Assembly: GCA_964609495.1 (NCBI GenBank)
Contig: CAZSTA010000007.1
Location: 1 to 40,830 of the forward strand
Length of the DNA: 40,830 bases
Source: CAZSTA01 sp964609495 [NCBI: uncultured bacterium]
GTDB taxonomy: Bacteria; CAZSTA01
Direction: 5' to 3'
Shown here: positions 1 through 7,509 of the stretch, piece after piece
Layout of the letters: each line of letters opens with the position of its first letter
How positions within the stretch are numbered: the first letter of the stretch is position 1
Translations under genes and position numbers: made by a program
The notes under the pieces: model-generated
Databases searched by the model: none
What the model was told of the DNA's origin: nothing
Seen by the model: the letters and a program-made list of their open reading frames with translations, nothing else

Positions 1-420
1 CTACCTTCGGCTCCAGAGCAGGATTTATCATTACTATCTGATTAGCAACAACTTCTACTTCTCTCTCCCAGTCAATATATCCTTTCTTAACTAGCTTCAG
101 CTTAATCTTTCCCACTGTTAAGCCATCTAGCTCAAGGGGAGTCTTGCCTTTCAATTCTTCATTCAAATATATCTCCGCTTCCGGGGGAGTTGATTCGATT
201 ATAAGGCTTCCTACCTTCGGCTCCAGAGCAGGATTTATCGTTACTATCTGATTAGCAACAACTTCCACTTCTCCTTCCCAGTCACTATATCCTTTCTTAA
301 CTATCTTCAGCTTAATCTTTCCCACTGCTAAGCTATCTAACTCAAGCGGAGTCTCGCCCTTTAGTTCCCCATCCAGATATATCTCCGCTTCCAGGGGAGT
401 TGATTTGATCATAATACTCC
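1..420 (-). repeat. Two tandem 210-bp units encoding PEGA domains
   Basis: Positions 1-210 and 211-420 are direct tandem copies of one 210-bp unit; both begin CTACCTTCGGCTCCAGAGCA. The end of a third, more diverged unit starts at 421. Each unit is exactly 70 codons, so copy-number change keeps the frame. The high DNA identity suggests recent duplication or homogenisation. The array may continue beyond the window. Confidence 0.9.
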
Positions 421-1579
421 CTACCTCTGGCTCCACAGGCCATCCTCTTCTGACTCTCAATCCCTCTTCTACCCTCACCTCTGGTAATATATCCTTCACT
501 AATTCAGCTACTGATCTAGATTCAAAAACTTCCGTAATTTTGAGCAACTTCGCTATCTCTCCTTCAGGAGTAACCACCTGATATTTATCCCCTTCCTTTA
601 CCCCATCATCTCTCCCTAGATCAAGCCCTATCCTCTCCTCAGGTAAAACCCTTATTATCCTCCCTTTAGCAACCTTCTCGGTGGAGATTATGATCACATC
701 TTCCTCTAACTTATTATTGTAGGTCGGCGTTTGCTTCTTCACCATACTGTCCTTTTTGTAATACTCGGGAACATACCTGAATACATAATTCTTGACTTCT
801 CCTATAGATATATCTCCATCCCAATCCCCTTCAGCATCTGCTCCTCCCTTCAGTGCCTCTACCAGATAATACCCAAATACTGTTCCACCTTCTCCATCAT
901 TAAATCTATGCGACTGCCAAGCTGGCTCATCATCCCTGCTGGCGCTCAATATGAAAGTCCCATCCTTCTCCAGATCGGAGACTGTCTCTCCAATCTCCTC
1001 CGGGGTCGCGGCCAACGCTCCACCTATGGGCAGGGATAGGCTCTGAGCGGCACCACCTGAATAACAGCTATTGATGAAGATAAGAATCTTCTTCGATCTT
1101 ATCTTGCGGAGCAAATAGCCAAAGATGTCATCAGGAATAGCCCTTATCGGATTATCCAAACTCATATCGTAAGTGGATAGATACTCATCATAGAGATCAT
1201 CAGGATCTCTAGCTTTCTCATCTCCATCGGCATCCAAAATAGGAAAACCATGTCCTCCATAGGAGATAATTACCAGATCGTCTTCCTTCGCTTTCTGAGC
1301 CAGCCATCCTTCCATTATCCTCTCGATGTTCTCCCTAGTCGCCTCCTCATTCAGCAAGAGCTTGATATTTCTATCAGGAATAAAGCCAGCTTTTCCCACC
1401 AGAATTTCATATAGAGCTTGGGCATCACTAGCACAGAAGGTAGGAGGGATGTTTTTATCCTGATACTTGGAGATACCGATTATCACCGCCCATCTGTCAG
1501 CGGCGAAAACGCTGTTAAGGAATGCTGACATTAATATTATAGTGATAGATATAATTAGAATAAATCTAAACTGTTTCAT
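1..1579 (-). CDS. Secreted caspase-like (peptidase C14) protein with PEGA repeats, C-terminus beyond window
   Basis: The frame is open from an ATG at 1579 to the left edge, so the gene is partial (at least 526 codons). A Shine-Dalgarno AGGAGGTG (1586-1593) precedes the ATG. Residues 1-26 form a Sec signal peptide ending VFA|AD. The next ~250 residues are a caspase-fold peptidase: YGGHG carries the catalytic His (residue 110, codon 1250-1252) and INSCYSGG the catalytic Cys (residue 172, codon 1064-1066). A stretch resembling the FlgT C-terminal domain follows (GRIIRVL...GLDLGRDDGVKEGD). Then come two near-identical 70-residue PEGA units (STPPEAEIYLNEELKGKTPLEL type), with the edge of a third. 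PEGA domains are small extracellular beta domains thought to bind surface structures. Cleavage by such proteins is usually after basic residues; the target here is unknown. I infer a periplasmic or surface protease or scaffold. Confidence 0.88.
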   Translation of the reverse strand, partial: MKQFRFILIISITIILMSAFLNSVFAADRWAVIIGISKYQDKNIPPTFCASDAQALYEILVGKAGFIPDRNIKLLLNEEATRENIERIMEGWLAQKAKEDDLVIISYGGHGFPILDADGDEKARDPDDLYDEYLSTYDMSLDNPIRAIPDDIFGYLLRKIRSKKILIFINSCYSGGAAQSLSLPIGGALAATPEEIGETVSDLEKDGTFILSASRDDEPAWQSHRFNDGEGGTVFGYYLVEALKGGADAEGDWDGDISIGEVKNYVFRYVPEYYKKDSMVKKQTPTYNNKLEEDVIIISTEKVAKGRIIRVLPEERIGLDLGRDDGVKEGDKYQVVTPEGEIAKLLKITEVFESRSVAELVKDILPEVRVEEGLRVRRGWPVEPEVGSIMIKSTPLEAEIYLDGELKGETPLELDSLAVGKIKLKIVKKGYSDWEGEVEVVANQIVTINPALEPKVGSLIIESTPPEAEIYLNEELKGKTPLELDGLTVGKIKLKLVKKGYIDWEREVEVVANQIVMINPALEPKV

Positions 1580-1666
1580 CTTTAGCACCTCCTACTACTT
1601 AACAGAACCTCTCTCTTTATCTTCTACTATCACCCAAAAAGGGACTCTTTGAGAATTTGTTTAAAT

Positions 1667-1703
1667 CACCCTCCCCTAACCCCTCCTATCAAGGGAGGGG
1701 AAA
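1667..1703 (+). repeat. GC-rich palindromic repeat, family P, copy 1
   Basis: The sequence CACCCTCCCCTAACCCCTCC is followed by a short loop and AGGGAGGGGA, giving a 7-bp stem (CCCCTCC/GGAGGGG, read on the minus strand). It lies between the fur stop and the caspase gene. Related copies occur at 6215-6255, 16731-16763, 16792-16829 (inverted) and 27172-27211. A weak terminator role for fur is possible, but there is no T-tract. Confidence 0.7.
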
Positions 1704-1708
1704 ACCAA

Positions 1709-2155
1709 CTAAGAGCTAGAAGCTGATTTTTTACGACAATTAGCGCAAAGCCCATACATCTCTAGCCTATGGCTTTTAACCAAGAAATCATTCTGTTCAG
1801 CTATCTGCCTCTGAAGTTGTTCGATCATAGGATTCTCGAATTCAATTATCTTTCCACAGGAGGTGCAGATTAAATGATCATGGTGGCCATGATCTACAGA
1901 ATGTTCATAGCGAGTCTGTCCTTCGCCAAACTTCCTCTTTTGAGCCAGTCCTGCCTTACAGAATAGATTAAGAGTGCGATATACAGTTGCTAGACTTACA
2001 GAAGGGGCAACCTCGCTCAACTTCTGATGTAATTCCTCTACGCTAATATGCCCTCCTGTAGCTAAAAATACCTCCAGAATTATCTCCCTTTGCTTAGTAT
2101 ATTTCATATTATTTCGAGAGATATAATCCTGAAGTATTTTTCTCTCCTTAATCAA
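1709..2155 (-). CDS. Fur-family metal- or peroxide-responsive repressor
   Basis: The 148-residue protein has the Fur winged-helix N-terminus (KYTKQREIILEVF, ATVYRTLN recognition helix), a metal-binding HGHHDH segment, and two structural zinc CxxC pairs (CTSC and CANC). Fur, PerR and Zur cannot be separated from this alone; the HGHHDH context and two CxxC pairs fit PerR or Fur. The frame is open up to an ATG at 2230, but a perfect promoter (2196-2224) lies inside that extension, so the start must be downstream. I chose TTG at 2155, with GGAAGG six bases upstream and a family-typical length; ATG 2107 is the alternative (132 residues). It is transcribed divergently from the glycan operon. Confidence 0.9.
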   Translation of the reverse strand: MIKERKILQDYISRNNMKYTKQREIILEVFLATGGHISVEELHQKLSEVAPSVSLATVYRTLNLFCKAGLAQKRKFGEGQTRYEHSVDHGHHDHLICTSCGKIIEFENPMIEQLQRQIAEQNDFLVKSHRLEMYGLCANCRKKSASSS

Positions 2156-2195
2156 GATCCACCTTCCAAACGTTGATTTTCGCTCTTTGATTCTA

Positions 2196-2224
2196 ACTAT
2201 ATCATATTTCCTAAATTTTGTCAA
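2196..2224 (-). promoter_or_regulatory. fur promoter, sigma-70 type
   Basis: On the minus strand, TTGACA (2219-2224) is followed by 17 nt and TATAGT (2196-2201). Transcription should begin near 2189, downstream of the first in-frame ATG (2230), which rules that ATG out as the start. Confidence 0.8.
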
Positions 2225-2241
2225 TCGCAATCGGTTGACAA
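2218..2241. promoter_or_regulatory. Palindrome joining the two divergent -35 boxes
   Basis: TTGTCAATCG (2218-2227), CAAT, CGGTTGACAA (2232-2241): arms match at 9 of 10 positions. Each arm contains the -35 hexamer of one divergent promoter. A dimeric regulator bound here would control both directions; autoregulation by the adjacent Fur protein is a guess. Confidence 0.5.
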
Positions 2242-2263
2242 GCCTTATATTTTCTGTTACAAT
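2235..2263 (+). promoter_or_regulatory. Promoter of the 2311-8999 glycan operon
   Basis: TTGACA (2235-2240), a 17-nt spacer and TACAAT (2258-2263) form a near-consensus sigma-70 promoter. The predicted transcript starts near 2270, about 40 nt before the ATG at 2311. Confidence 0.8.
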
Positions 2264-2310
2264 TCATCTTGGTTATCCCCCCTCAAAATTGGAAATTCGG
2301 TCGTTATGTA

Positions 2311-3348
2311 ATGATAATAAATCCAAGACTCAATCATAAGGAGATAAATAAGCGACAATTGGCAAATGATATAGATCTCTCCATAATCATCGTCAACTGG
2401 AATGCCAAAGATTGGCTATATAAAACTTTGACCTCCGTCTATAAATATACCAAGGATATCACCTTTGAGGTCCTCGTTATCGATAATAACTCCTCTGATG
2501 ACAGCGTGGAGATGATTCGCAAGGAGTTTCCCCAGATTCGTCTTATAACTAACAAGGACAATAAAGGTTACTCTAAAGCTAATAATCAGGGCATTAGGGA
2601 GAGCAAAGGAAGGTATATTATCCTCCTCAATCCTGATACCAAGCTTCTAGACAACGCTCTCAAAAGTATGATCGAGTTTATGGATAACCATAAAGAAGCT
2701 GGAGCTGTAGGCTGTTCGTTGCTGAATCCTGATATGAGTTGGCAATCCTCCTGTCGAGGATATCCCGATTTAGCTAAAGCTTTTCTGGAGAACACCCTAT
2801 CTGGGAAATTACTATCTCGCACCACAAGGGGAAGGGAGAAGTATATAGAACTTTGGAGGCCCGAAGATATCCACGAGGTTGAGGCAGTATCAGGAGCATG
2901 CCTACTCACGAGGAGAGAAGTGATCGAACAAGTCGGACTCCTGGATGAGAACATCTTTATGTTCTCGGAGGAGGTTGATTGGTGCTACAGAATAAGAAAA
3001 AGCGGCTGGAGGATATATTATCTCCCGTATATTCAGATAATCCACTATGGTGGTTATACCTATAGAAATATAAATGATAAGATGTTCGTCAAAGTATATC
3101 AGACCAAATATTATTTTCATCGCAAACACTTCGGCCCTCTATCAGCTTTTATATATAGACTGCTGAATATATACGGATTAAGCTTTAGAGTTATTAAGTG
3201 GCTTATAATCTATTTGAGCAGAAAATTGAGTGGTCAGAAGATAGACGGAACTATAAAACCCTATTGGACAGAGGGAGATATTAAGGGAGCCTCTAAGCAG
3301 GTGCTATATCTCCACTGGAAAGCTTTAAAGTGGCATCTCAAAATATGA
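2311..3348 (+). CDS. Family 2 glycosyltransferase (rhamnosyltransferase-like)
   Basis: A GT-A glycosyltransferase of about 345 residues. It has the N-terminal LSIIIVNWNAKDWL strand, the nucleotide-sugar DNNSSDDS segment, LLNPDTKLLD as the DXD-like metal motif, GACLLTRREV, and FSEEVDWCYRIRKSGW, typical of WbbL-type rhamnosyl or related transferases. It probably adds a sugar to a lipid-linked or surface glycan at the cytoplasmic membrane face. The frame is open from a TTG at 2269, but that lies at the predicted transcription start, so ATG 2311 is preferred although its ribosome site is weak. The stop overlaps the next start (ATGA at 3345). It is the first gene of the operon. The exact sugar is unknown. 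Confidence 0.88.
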   Translation: MIINPRLNHKEINKRQLANDIDLSIIIVNWNAKDWLYKTLTSVYKYTKDITFEVLVIDNNSSDDSVEMIRKEFPQIRLITNKDNKGYSKANNQGIRESKGRYIILLNPDTKLLDNALKSMIEFMDNHKEAGAVGCSLLNPDMSWQSSCRGYPDLAKAFLENTLSGKLLSRTTRGREKYIELWRPEDIHEVEAVSGACLLTRREVIEQVGLLDENIFMFSEEVDWCYRIRKSGWRIYYLPYIQIIHYGGYTYRNINDKMFVKVYQTKYYFHRKHFGPLSAFIYRLLNIYGLSFRVIKWLIIYLSRKLSGQKIDGTIKPYWTEGDIKGASKQVLYLHWKALKWHLKI

Positions 3349-4535
3349 ACATTTTGTATCTAACTCCATATATACCATATCCTCCTTTCAGTGGGGGAAA
3401 AATACGAGTGTTTAACCTCCTCAAGAATCTAGTTAGAAATCACTCGGTTCATCTTCTATGTTTAGTGGAAAGGGAGAAAGAGCGAACTTTTATATCCTCT
3501 CTCAAGCAGGAATGTGGGGATAATCTGCGCGTATCAGCCGTCCTGAGTCCTCCTAAGAAATCGAAGCTAGATCGTTTATGGCGCGCCTTCTCCCATAAAT
3601 CTTATCGCTACGTCCGCTACTATTCTCCCGAGATGCAGAGATTGATAGATAAGGTATTGAGAGAAGAGCGATTCGATCTTGTCCAGGTGGAGCATTCCTA
3701 TATGGCGTATTATGATTTCAATACCGATATCCCCTTGATATTAGCTGAGCAGAATTTAGAGTTCGATATAGTTCATCAGATACTGCTTCGCGGGAGGGAT
3801 GCCCCTCGGCGTATCTATAGCCTCTGGGAATATTCCAAATTTAAGCGAGAAGAGATCGAGTTATGTCGCAAATTCACCAAATGCCTCGTGGTCTCGGAAG
3901 AGGATAAAGAAAGACTAACTCCTTTCGTATCGGCGGAGAGGATAGAAGTAGTGCCAAATGGAGTGGATACAGAGTTGTTTAAGCCGGCAAACTCAGGGGA
4001 TAAAAAGGGGATCCTCTACATTACAGGCCCCGCTGGTTATTATCCCAATGTTTGTTCAGCTCAATATTTCTGCGAGGAGATATACCCTCAGCTTACGAGA
4101 TATGTGCCTTATGAGAAGATAAACATCGTAGGGAGGGATCTACCTCGACCAATACAAAAATTAGGAGAGAGAGATGAGATAAATCTACTTGGCTTTGTAG
4201 AGGATATTAGAGAGCCTCTATCCTCCTGTGCAGTTACGATAGTGCCTCTATATATAGGTGGAGGGACTCACCTCAAGACTCTCGAGGCGATGGCGATGGG
4301 GACGCCAGTCGTATCCACTCACCTGGGAGGTGAGGGATTGGGAATAACCCCTGGAGAAGAGGCGATGATAACCGATGATCCAGAGGATTTCGCTCTACAG
4401 GTTAAGATGGTATTAGATGATAAAAAGTTGCAGGAGAAGCTGTCTATCAAAGGAAGAAAACTGGTTGAAGAGAAATATGATTGGAGAAAGATCACCGATG
4501 GCTTAGAAGGAGTCTATAAGAGGCTACTGAAATGA
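3345..4535 (+). CDS. Family 4 glycosyltransferase
   Basis: A GT-B fold transferase of about 396 residues. The N-terminal domain begins MNILYLTPYIPYPPFSGGKI; the C-terminal domain has VPNGVDTELF, INLLGFVEDI, and the nucleotide-sugar motif PLYIGGGTHLKTLEAMAMGTPVVST. The middle AEQNLEFDIVHQIL resembles transferases of exopolysaccharide clusters. A GTG at 3330 would extend it slightly, but ATG 3345 makes an ATGA overlap like the other junctions of this operon, implying translational coupling. The donor sugar cannot be predicted. Confidence 0.88.
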   Translation: MNILYLTPYIPYPPFSGGKIRVFNLLKNLVRNHSVHLLCLVEREKERTFISSLKQECGDNLRVSAVLSPPKKSKLDRLWRAFSHKSYRYVRYYSPEMQRLIDKVLREERFDLVQVEHSYMAYYDFNTDIPLILAEQNLEFDIVHQILLRGRDAPRRIYSLWEYSKFKREEIELCRKFTKCLVVSEEDKERLTPFVSAERIEVVPNGVDTELFKPANSGDKKGILYITGPAGYYPNVCSAQYFCEEIYPQLTRYVPYEKINIVGRDLPRPIQKLGERDEINLLGFVEDIREPLSSCAVTIVPLYIGGGTHLKTLEAMAMGTPVVSTHLGGEGLGITPGEEAMITDDPEDFALQVKMVLDDKKLQEKLSIKGRKLVEEKYDWRKITDGLEGVYKRLLK

Positions 4536-5023
4536 AAGATAAGATCAAATCTTTAACTGAGCTCAAAACAATAGTTGAAAAATCGCGAGAAGAGGGGAAA
4601 ATGATCGTCTTTACCAATGGCTGCTTTGATATCCTCCACACTGGACACATTCGATATTTGCGTGAAGCTAAGGCTTTAGGAGATATCCTAATCGTCGGTC
4701 TTAACAGCGATTCCTCAGTCAAATCTATAAAGGGGGATAATCGTCCTATAATCCCCGAAGATGAGCGAGCTGAGATGTTAGCCGCTCTGGAAGATATCGA
4801 TTACATAGTGATATTCTCCGAGGATACCCCCCTAAACCTCTTGTCCACCCTCGAACCTGATATTCTAGCTAAAGGTGGCGATTACAAGATAAACCAAGTG
4901 GTGGGAAGGGAATTAGTAGAAGCTTATGGCGGTAAAGTGATCGTTCTAGGAGAGGTTAAGAAATACTCCACCAGTGATATAATAGATAGGATCTTGGAAA
5001 GATATCGTCAAGGTTCATTATGA
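4532..5023 (+). CDS. rfaE2: RfaE2/HldE-C-like ADP-heptose (cytidylyltransferase-fold) nucleotidyltransferase
   Basis: A 163-residue protein with the complete nucleotidyltransferase fold: VFTNGCFDILHTGH includes the catalytic HxGH motif (HTGH), then GLNSDSSVKSIKG, RPI..EDERAEML, and the C-terminal KKYSTSDIIDRI signature of the RfaE domain II family. That family transfers AMP to D-glycero-beta-D-manno-heptose 1-phosphate. The kinase half of HldE is absent, so a separate kinase is needed; none of the RfaE1 type is seen in the window. It overlaps both neighbours by 4 nt. Heptose precursor synthesis would fit a lipopolysaccharide-like or glycan pathway, but the true substrate is inferred. Confidence 0.88.
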   Translation: MKDKIKSLTELKTIVEKSREEGKMIVFTNGCFDILHTGHIRYLREAKALGDILIVGLNSDSSVKSIKGDNRPIIPEDERAEMLAALEDIDYIVIFSEDTPLNLLSTLEPDILAKGGDYKINQVVGRELVEAYGGKVIVLGEVKKYSTSDIIDRILERYRQGSL

Positions 5024-7509
5024 AGGACAAGGTAAACAAGTGGTTCATTGGGAATAAGAGACTCGATCTGGCAATAATACTCATATTACTACTATTGCCC
5101 TTAATAACCTATAGAAAGTTAATTTTCACTTCTGGGACCATTTATTCTCACGATCTAGTCGGATTATACTACCCCCTCTTGATCTCAGGAACTAAGGCTC
5201 TAGGAGAAGGAATTATCCCCCTCTGGACTCCCTATATCTTCAGCGGTATGCCTTTAATAGGCGATATGCAGATGCTTATCTTCTATCCCCTGCGCATTCT
5301 ATCGCTCTTCTTTACCCTCCCCAAAGTGGTTAATTACAGTTTCCCTTTACACTGTTTCCTAGCAGGACTATTTATGTATCTCTATGTGAAGAAGATAACC
5401 GATAAGGGAAGCTCCTCCCAATCCCTCAATATCGGTAATAGCTTCAGCGCTCTTCTCGCTGGAGTAACCTTTATGTATGCGAGCATCTTCAGTTACCAGG
5501 TGACAATTCCGCCTCTTCTCTATAGCATCACTTGGACTCCCCTCCCCTTTCTGCTCCTAGAGATAGCCTTGGAGAAAAGAAAGTTTATATTTTATATTCT
5601 ACCAGGGGCGGCTTTAGCTCTACAATTTCTGGCAGGTTTCCCCGAAGTCAGTATGATAACTGGCTTCGCTTTCCTCGCTTATTTTATCTTCAAAATCGTT
5701 CCGCTCATCTCCGAAGAGGGTTTCAACTCCAAATCGCTCAAAGATATAGCCCTATTGATCATAGCCATAATGATCGGTTTATCCTTATCCTCTATACAAC
5801 TCCTCCCTACCATAGATTTAGCTAGAGTGTCATTAAGAAGTGCAGGAATAGATTATGCGGAGATAAGATATAATTCGCTTCCGCCTTATAAGATGCTTAA
5901 TCTTATCTTCTTTCATGTGATTCCTGCCTTTGGGATCGATGTGCATAACGGTTATATCGGAGTTCCTCCTATCATCTTAGGCTTAATAGCAATCTTTGTT
6001 AAACGGAATAGGTACTCCTGGTTCTTTCTCTTTCTAGCCCTATTCGGCATTATAATCTCTATGGGAAACAGAACCCCATTTTATATAGTATTAACCCGCC
6101 TCTTTCCTCCTATCAAGAGCTTTAGAACCTTCTTCAGAATGCTCTTCATCTATGCCTTCGCAGGATCCGTTCTAGCTGGATTGGGGGCAAGTTCCATCAA
6201 AGAGGGGGAGGAATCCTCTCCTCTACCCCTCCTATCTTTAAATAAGGGCGAGGAAAATAGAGAGAGAAGGATGAGAGTGATAGTTAAGATATTGATAATA
6301 GTCTGCTTAGCACTGCTAATAATCGCCCTGATAAGTAGTCTAGGAGAAGGGAAAACTATCCTTTATTTAGGCAGAAAAGCAGTAGATATCTTCTATGATA
6401 GATTGAAGAGAGGGGTTAATCCCAAGAGTTATTATCTGGAGATGATAGAAAGAGCTGTTCCTGTCCTCATAAGAAATATGTATTACTTGACCATCATCCT
6501 CTTGGCTAGTAGCATCGCTCTATTTCTCTATCTAAAAAAGAGGATAAATCCTGTAATCACAAAAATACTCCTCACCGCGATAATTTTATTTAATCTCTTC
6601 ACCTTGGGAGGGAGTATGCACAGCGTAAACGATGAGAGCGATTTCGCGAATGTCGAAAGGGTTTACTCCGCAGGTATTAAAGAGGAGCTAATTGATTTCC
6701 TAAGCCACAATTCCAAGCCATATTCAAGATTATATTTTGCCGATGCGATCTCCTTCCCTAATAGTAGTCTATCTCTAGGATTAAATAGCATCTGGGGAAT
6801 GAATCAGCTAGCCCTAAAAGATTACTATGAAGCTCTTGAGGGGAAGATAGACCGCACTTTCTACACCCCTCAGCTGTTAAATAGACTCGGATTAATGGAT
6901 CTGCTCAATATTGAATATATTATAACCGTCGTTGGCTCTCCCAATAATACCTATCTACATAGCCTCTTGGGAGATAGAATAGAATTGGCTTATAGCGATG
7001 GTGAAATAGAGGTATTTTCGAACAAGACAGCGCTACCCAAGGCTTTCATAGTTCCTCAAGCTAAGATCGTAGCGAGCGGTAAAGAGTCCCTAGATGAGAT
7101 AAATAGCGAAAGTTTCGATCCAAAGGAATATGTTGTCCTAGAGAGAACGGACAATAATCTAGGAGAAATTCCCAGTCAGTTAAGTAATACTGCTATATCC
7201 TCTCAAACTGAACTCTTATCCTATTCTCCTACTAAGATAGAGATAAAAGCTGATCTCAAGGAGAGCGGATTCCTAGTTTTGAGCGAGGTTTATCATCTTG
7301 GTTGGAGAGCTTATATAGATGAAGCTGAAGTGAATATCCTGAGAGCGAATCGCGTTCTAAGAGCGATCCATCTCAATAAGGGAGAGCATAAGATAGATTT
7401 CATATATGATCCGCCCTCTTATAGGGCTGGCGCATTTCTCACCTATTTGAGTCTAATGATTATTATCACCCTAGCTAGCTTTGAGATATTTAAGAGGTGG
7501 GCTAGATGA
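5020..7509 (+). CDS. YfhO-like polytopic membrane protein (putative glycosyltransferase)
   Basis: An 829-residue protein with about a dozen membrane segments and a C-terminal soluble beta domain that ends in one more transmembrane helix. After the first helix it has a periplasmic YSHDLVGLYYPLL segment and PLWTPYIFSGMPLIGDMQ, and near the end LVLSEVYHLGWRAYIDE; both are typical of the YfhO family, implicated in glycosylating membrane-attached polymers. Residues ~399-412 (SSPLPLLSLNKGEE) are a low-complexity insertion encoded by a GC-rich palindromic repeat (6215-6255) also found elsewhere here. Both ends overlap neighbours by 4 nt. Function as a lipid-sugar-dependent transferase is inferred. 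Confidence 0.82.
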   Translation: MKDKVNKWFIGNKRLDLAIILILLLLPLITYRKLIFTSGTIYSHDLVGLYYPLLISGTKALGEGIIPLWTPYIFSGMPLIGDMQMLIFYPLRILSLFFTLPKVVNYSFPLHCFLAGLFMYLYVKKITDKGSSSQSLNIGNSFSALLAGVTFMYASIFSYQVTIPPLLYSITWTPLPFLLLEIALEKRKFIFYILPGAALALQFLAGFPEVSMITGFAFLAYFIFKIVPLISEEGFNSKSLKDIALLIIAIMIGLSLSSIQLLPTIDLARVSLRSAGIDYAEIRYNSLPPYKMLNLIFFHVIPAFGIDVHNGYIGVPPIILGLIAIFVKRNRYSWFFLFLALFGIIISMGNRTPFYIVLTRLFPPIKSFRTFFRMLFIYAFAGSVLAGLGASSIKEGEESSPLPLLSLNKGEENRERRMRVIVKILIIVCLALLIIALISSLGEGKTILYLGRKAVDIFYDRLKRGVNPKSYYLEMIERAVPVLIRNMYYLTIILLASSIALFLYLKKRINPVITKILLTAIILFNLFTLGGSMHSVNDESDFANVERVYSAGIKEELIDFLSHNSKPYSRLYFADAISFPNSSLSLGLNSIWGMNQLALKDYYEALEGKIDRTFYTPQLLNRLGLMDLLNIEYIITVVGSPNNTYLHSLLGDRIELAYSDGEIEVFSNKTALPKAFIVPQAKIVASGKESLDEINSESFDPKEYVVLERTDNNLGEIPSQLSNTAISSQTELLSYSPTKIEIKADLKESGFLVLSEVYHLGWRAYIDEAEVNILRANRVLRAIHLNKGEHKIDFIYDPPSYRAGAFLTYLSLMIIITLASFEIFKRWAR
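6215..6255 (+). repeat. Family P palindromic repeat inside the YfhO-like gene
   Basis: CCTCTCCTCTACCCCTCCTA followed by AAGGGCGAGGAA resembles the intergenic copies at 1667 and 16731. It is translated in frame as SSPLPLLSLNKGEE. The position is a loop between predicted membrane segments, where an insertion would be tolerated. Confidence 0.6.

Noticed and set aside
1-420. CRISPR array
   Set aside because: The 210-bp units are long, adjacent, without spacers, and open in frame as PEGA domains.
731-1652. Plus-strand frames of 102 and 61 codons opposite the caspase-like gene
   Set aside because: They overlap a long minus-strand gene with signal peptide, catalytic motifs and repeats, and have no ribosome site or recognisable content.
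2156-2230. N-terminal extension of the Fur protein to ATG 2230
   Set aside because: The extension contains the gene's own promoter (TTGACA-17-TATAGT), so it would lie upstream of the transcript.
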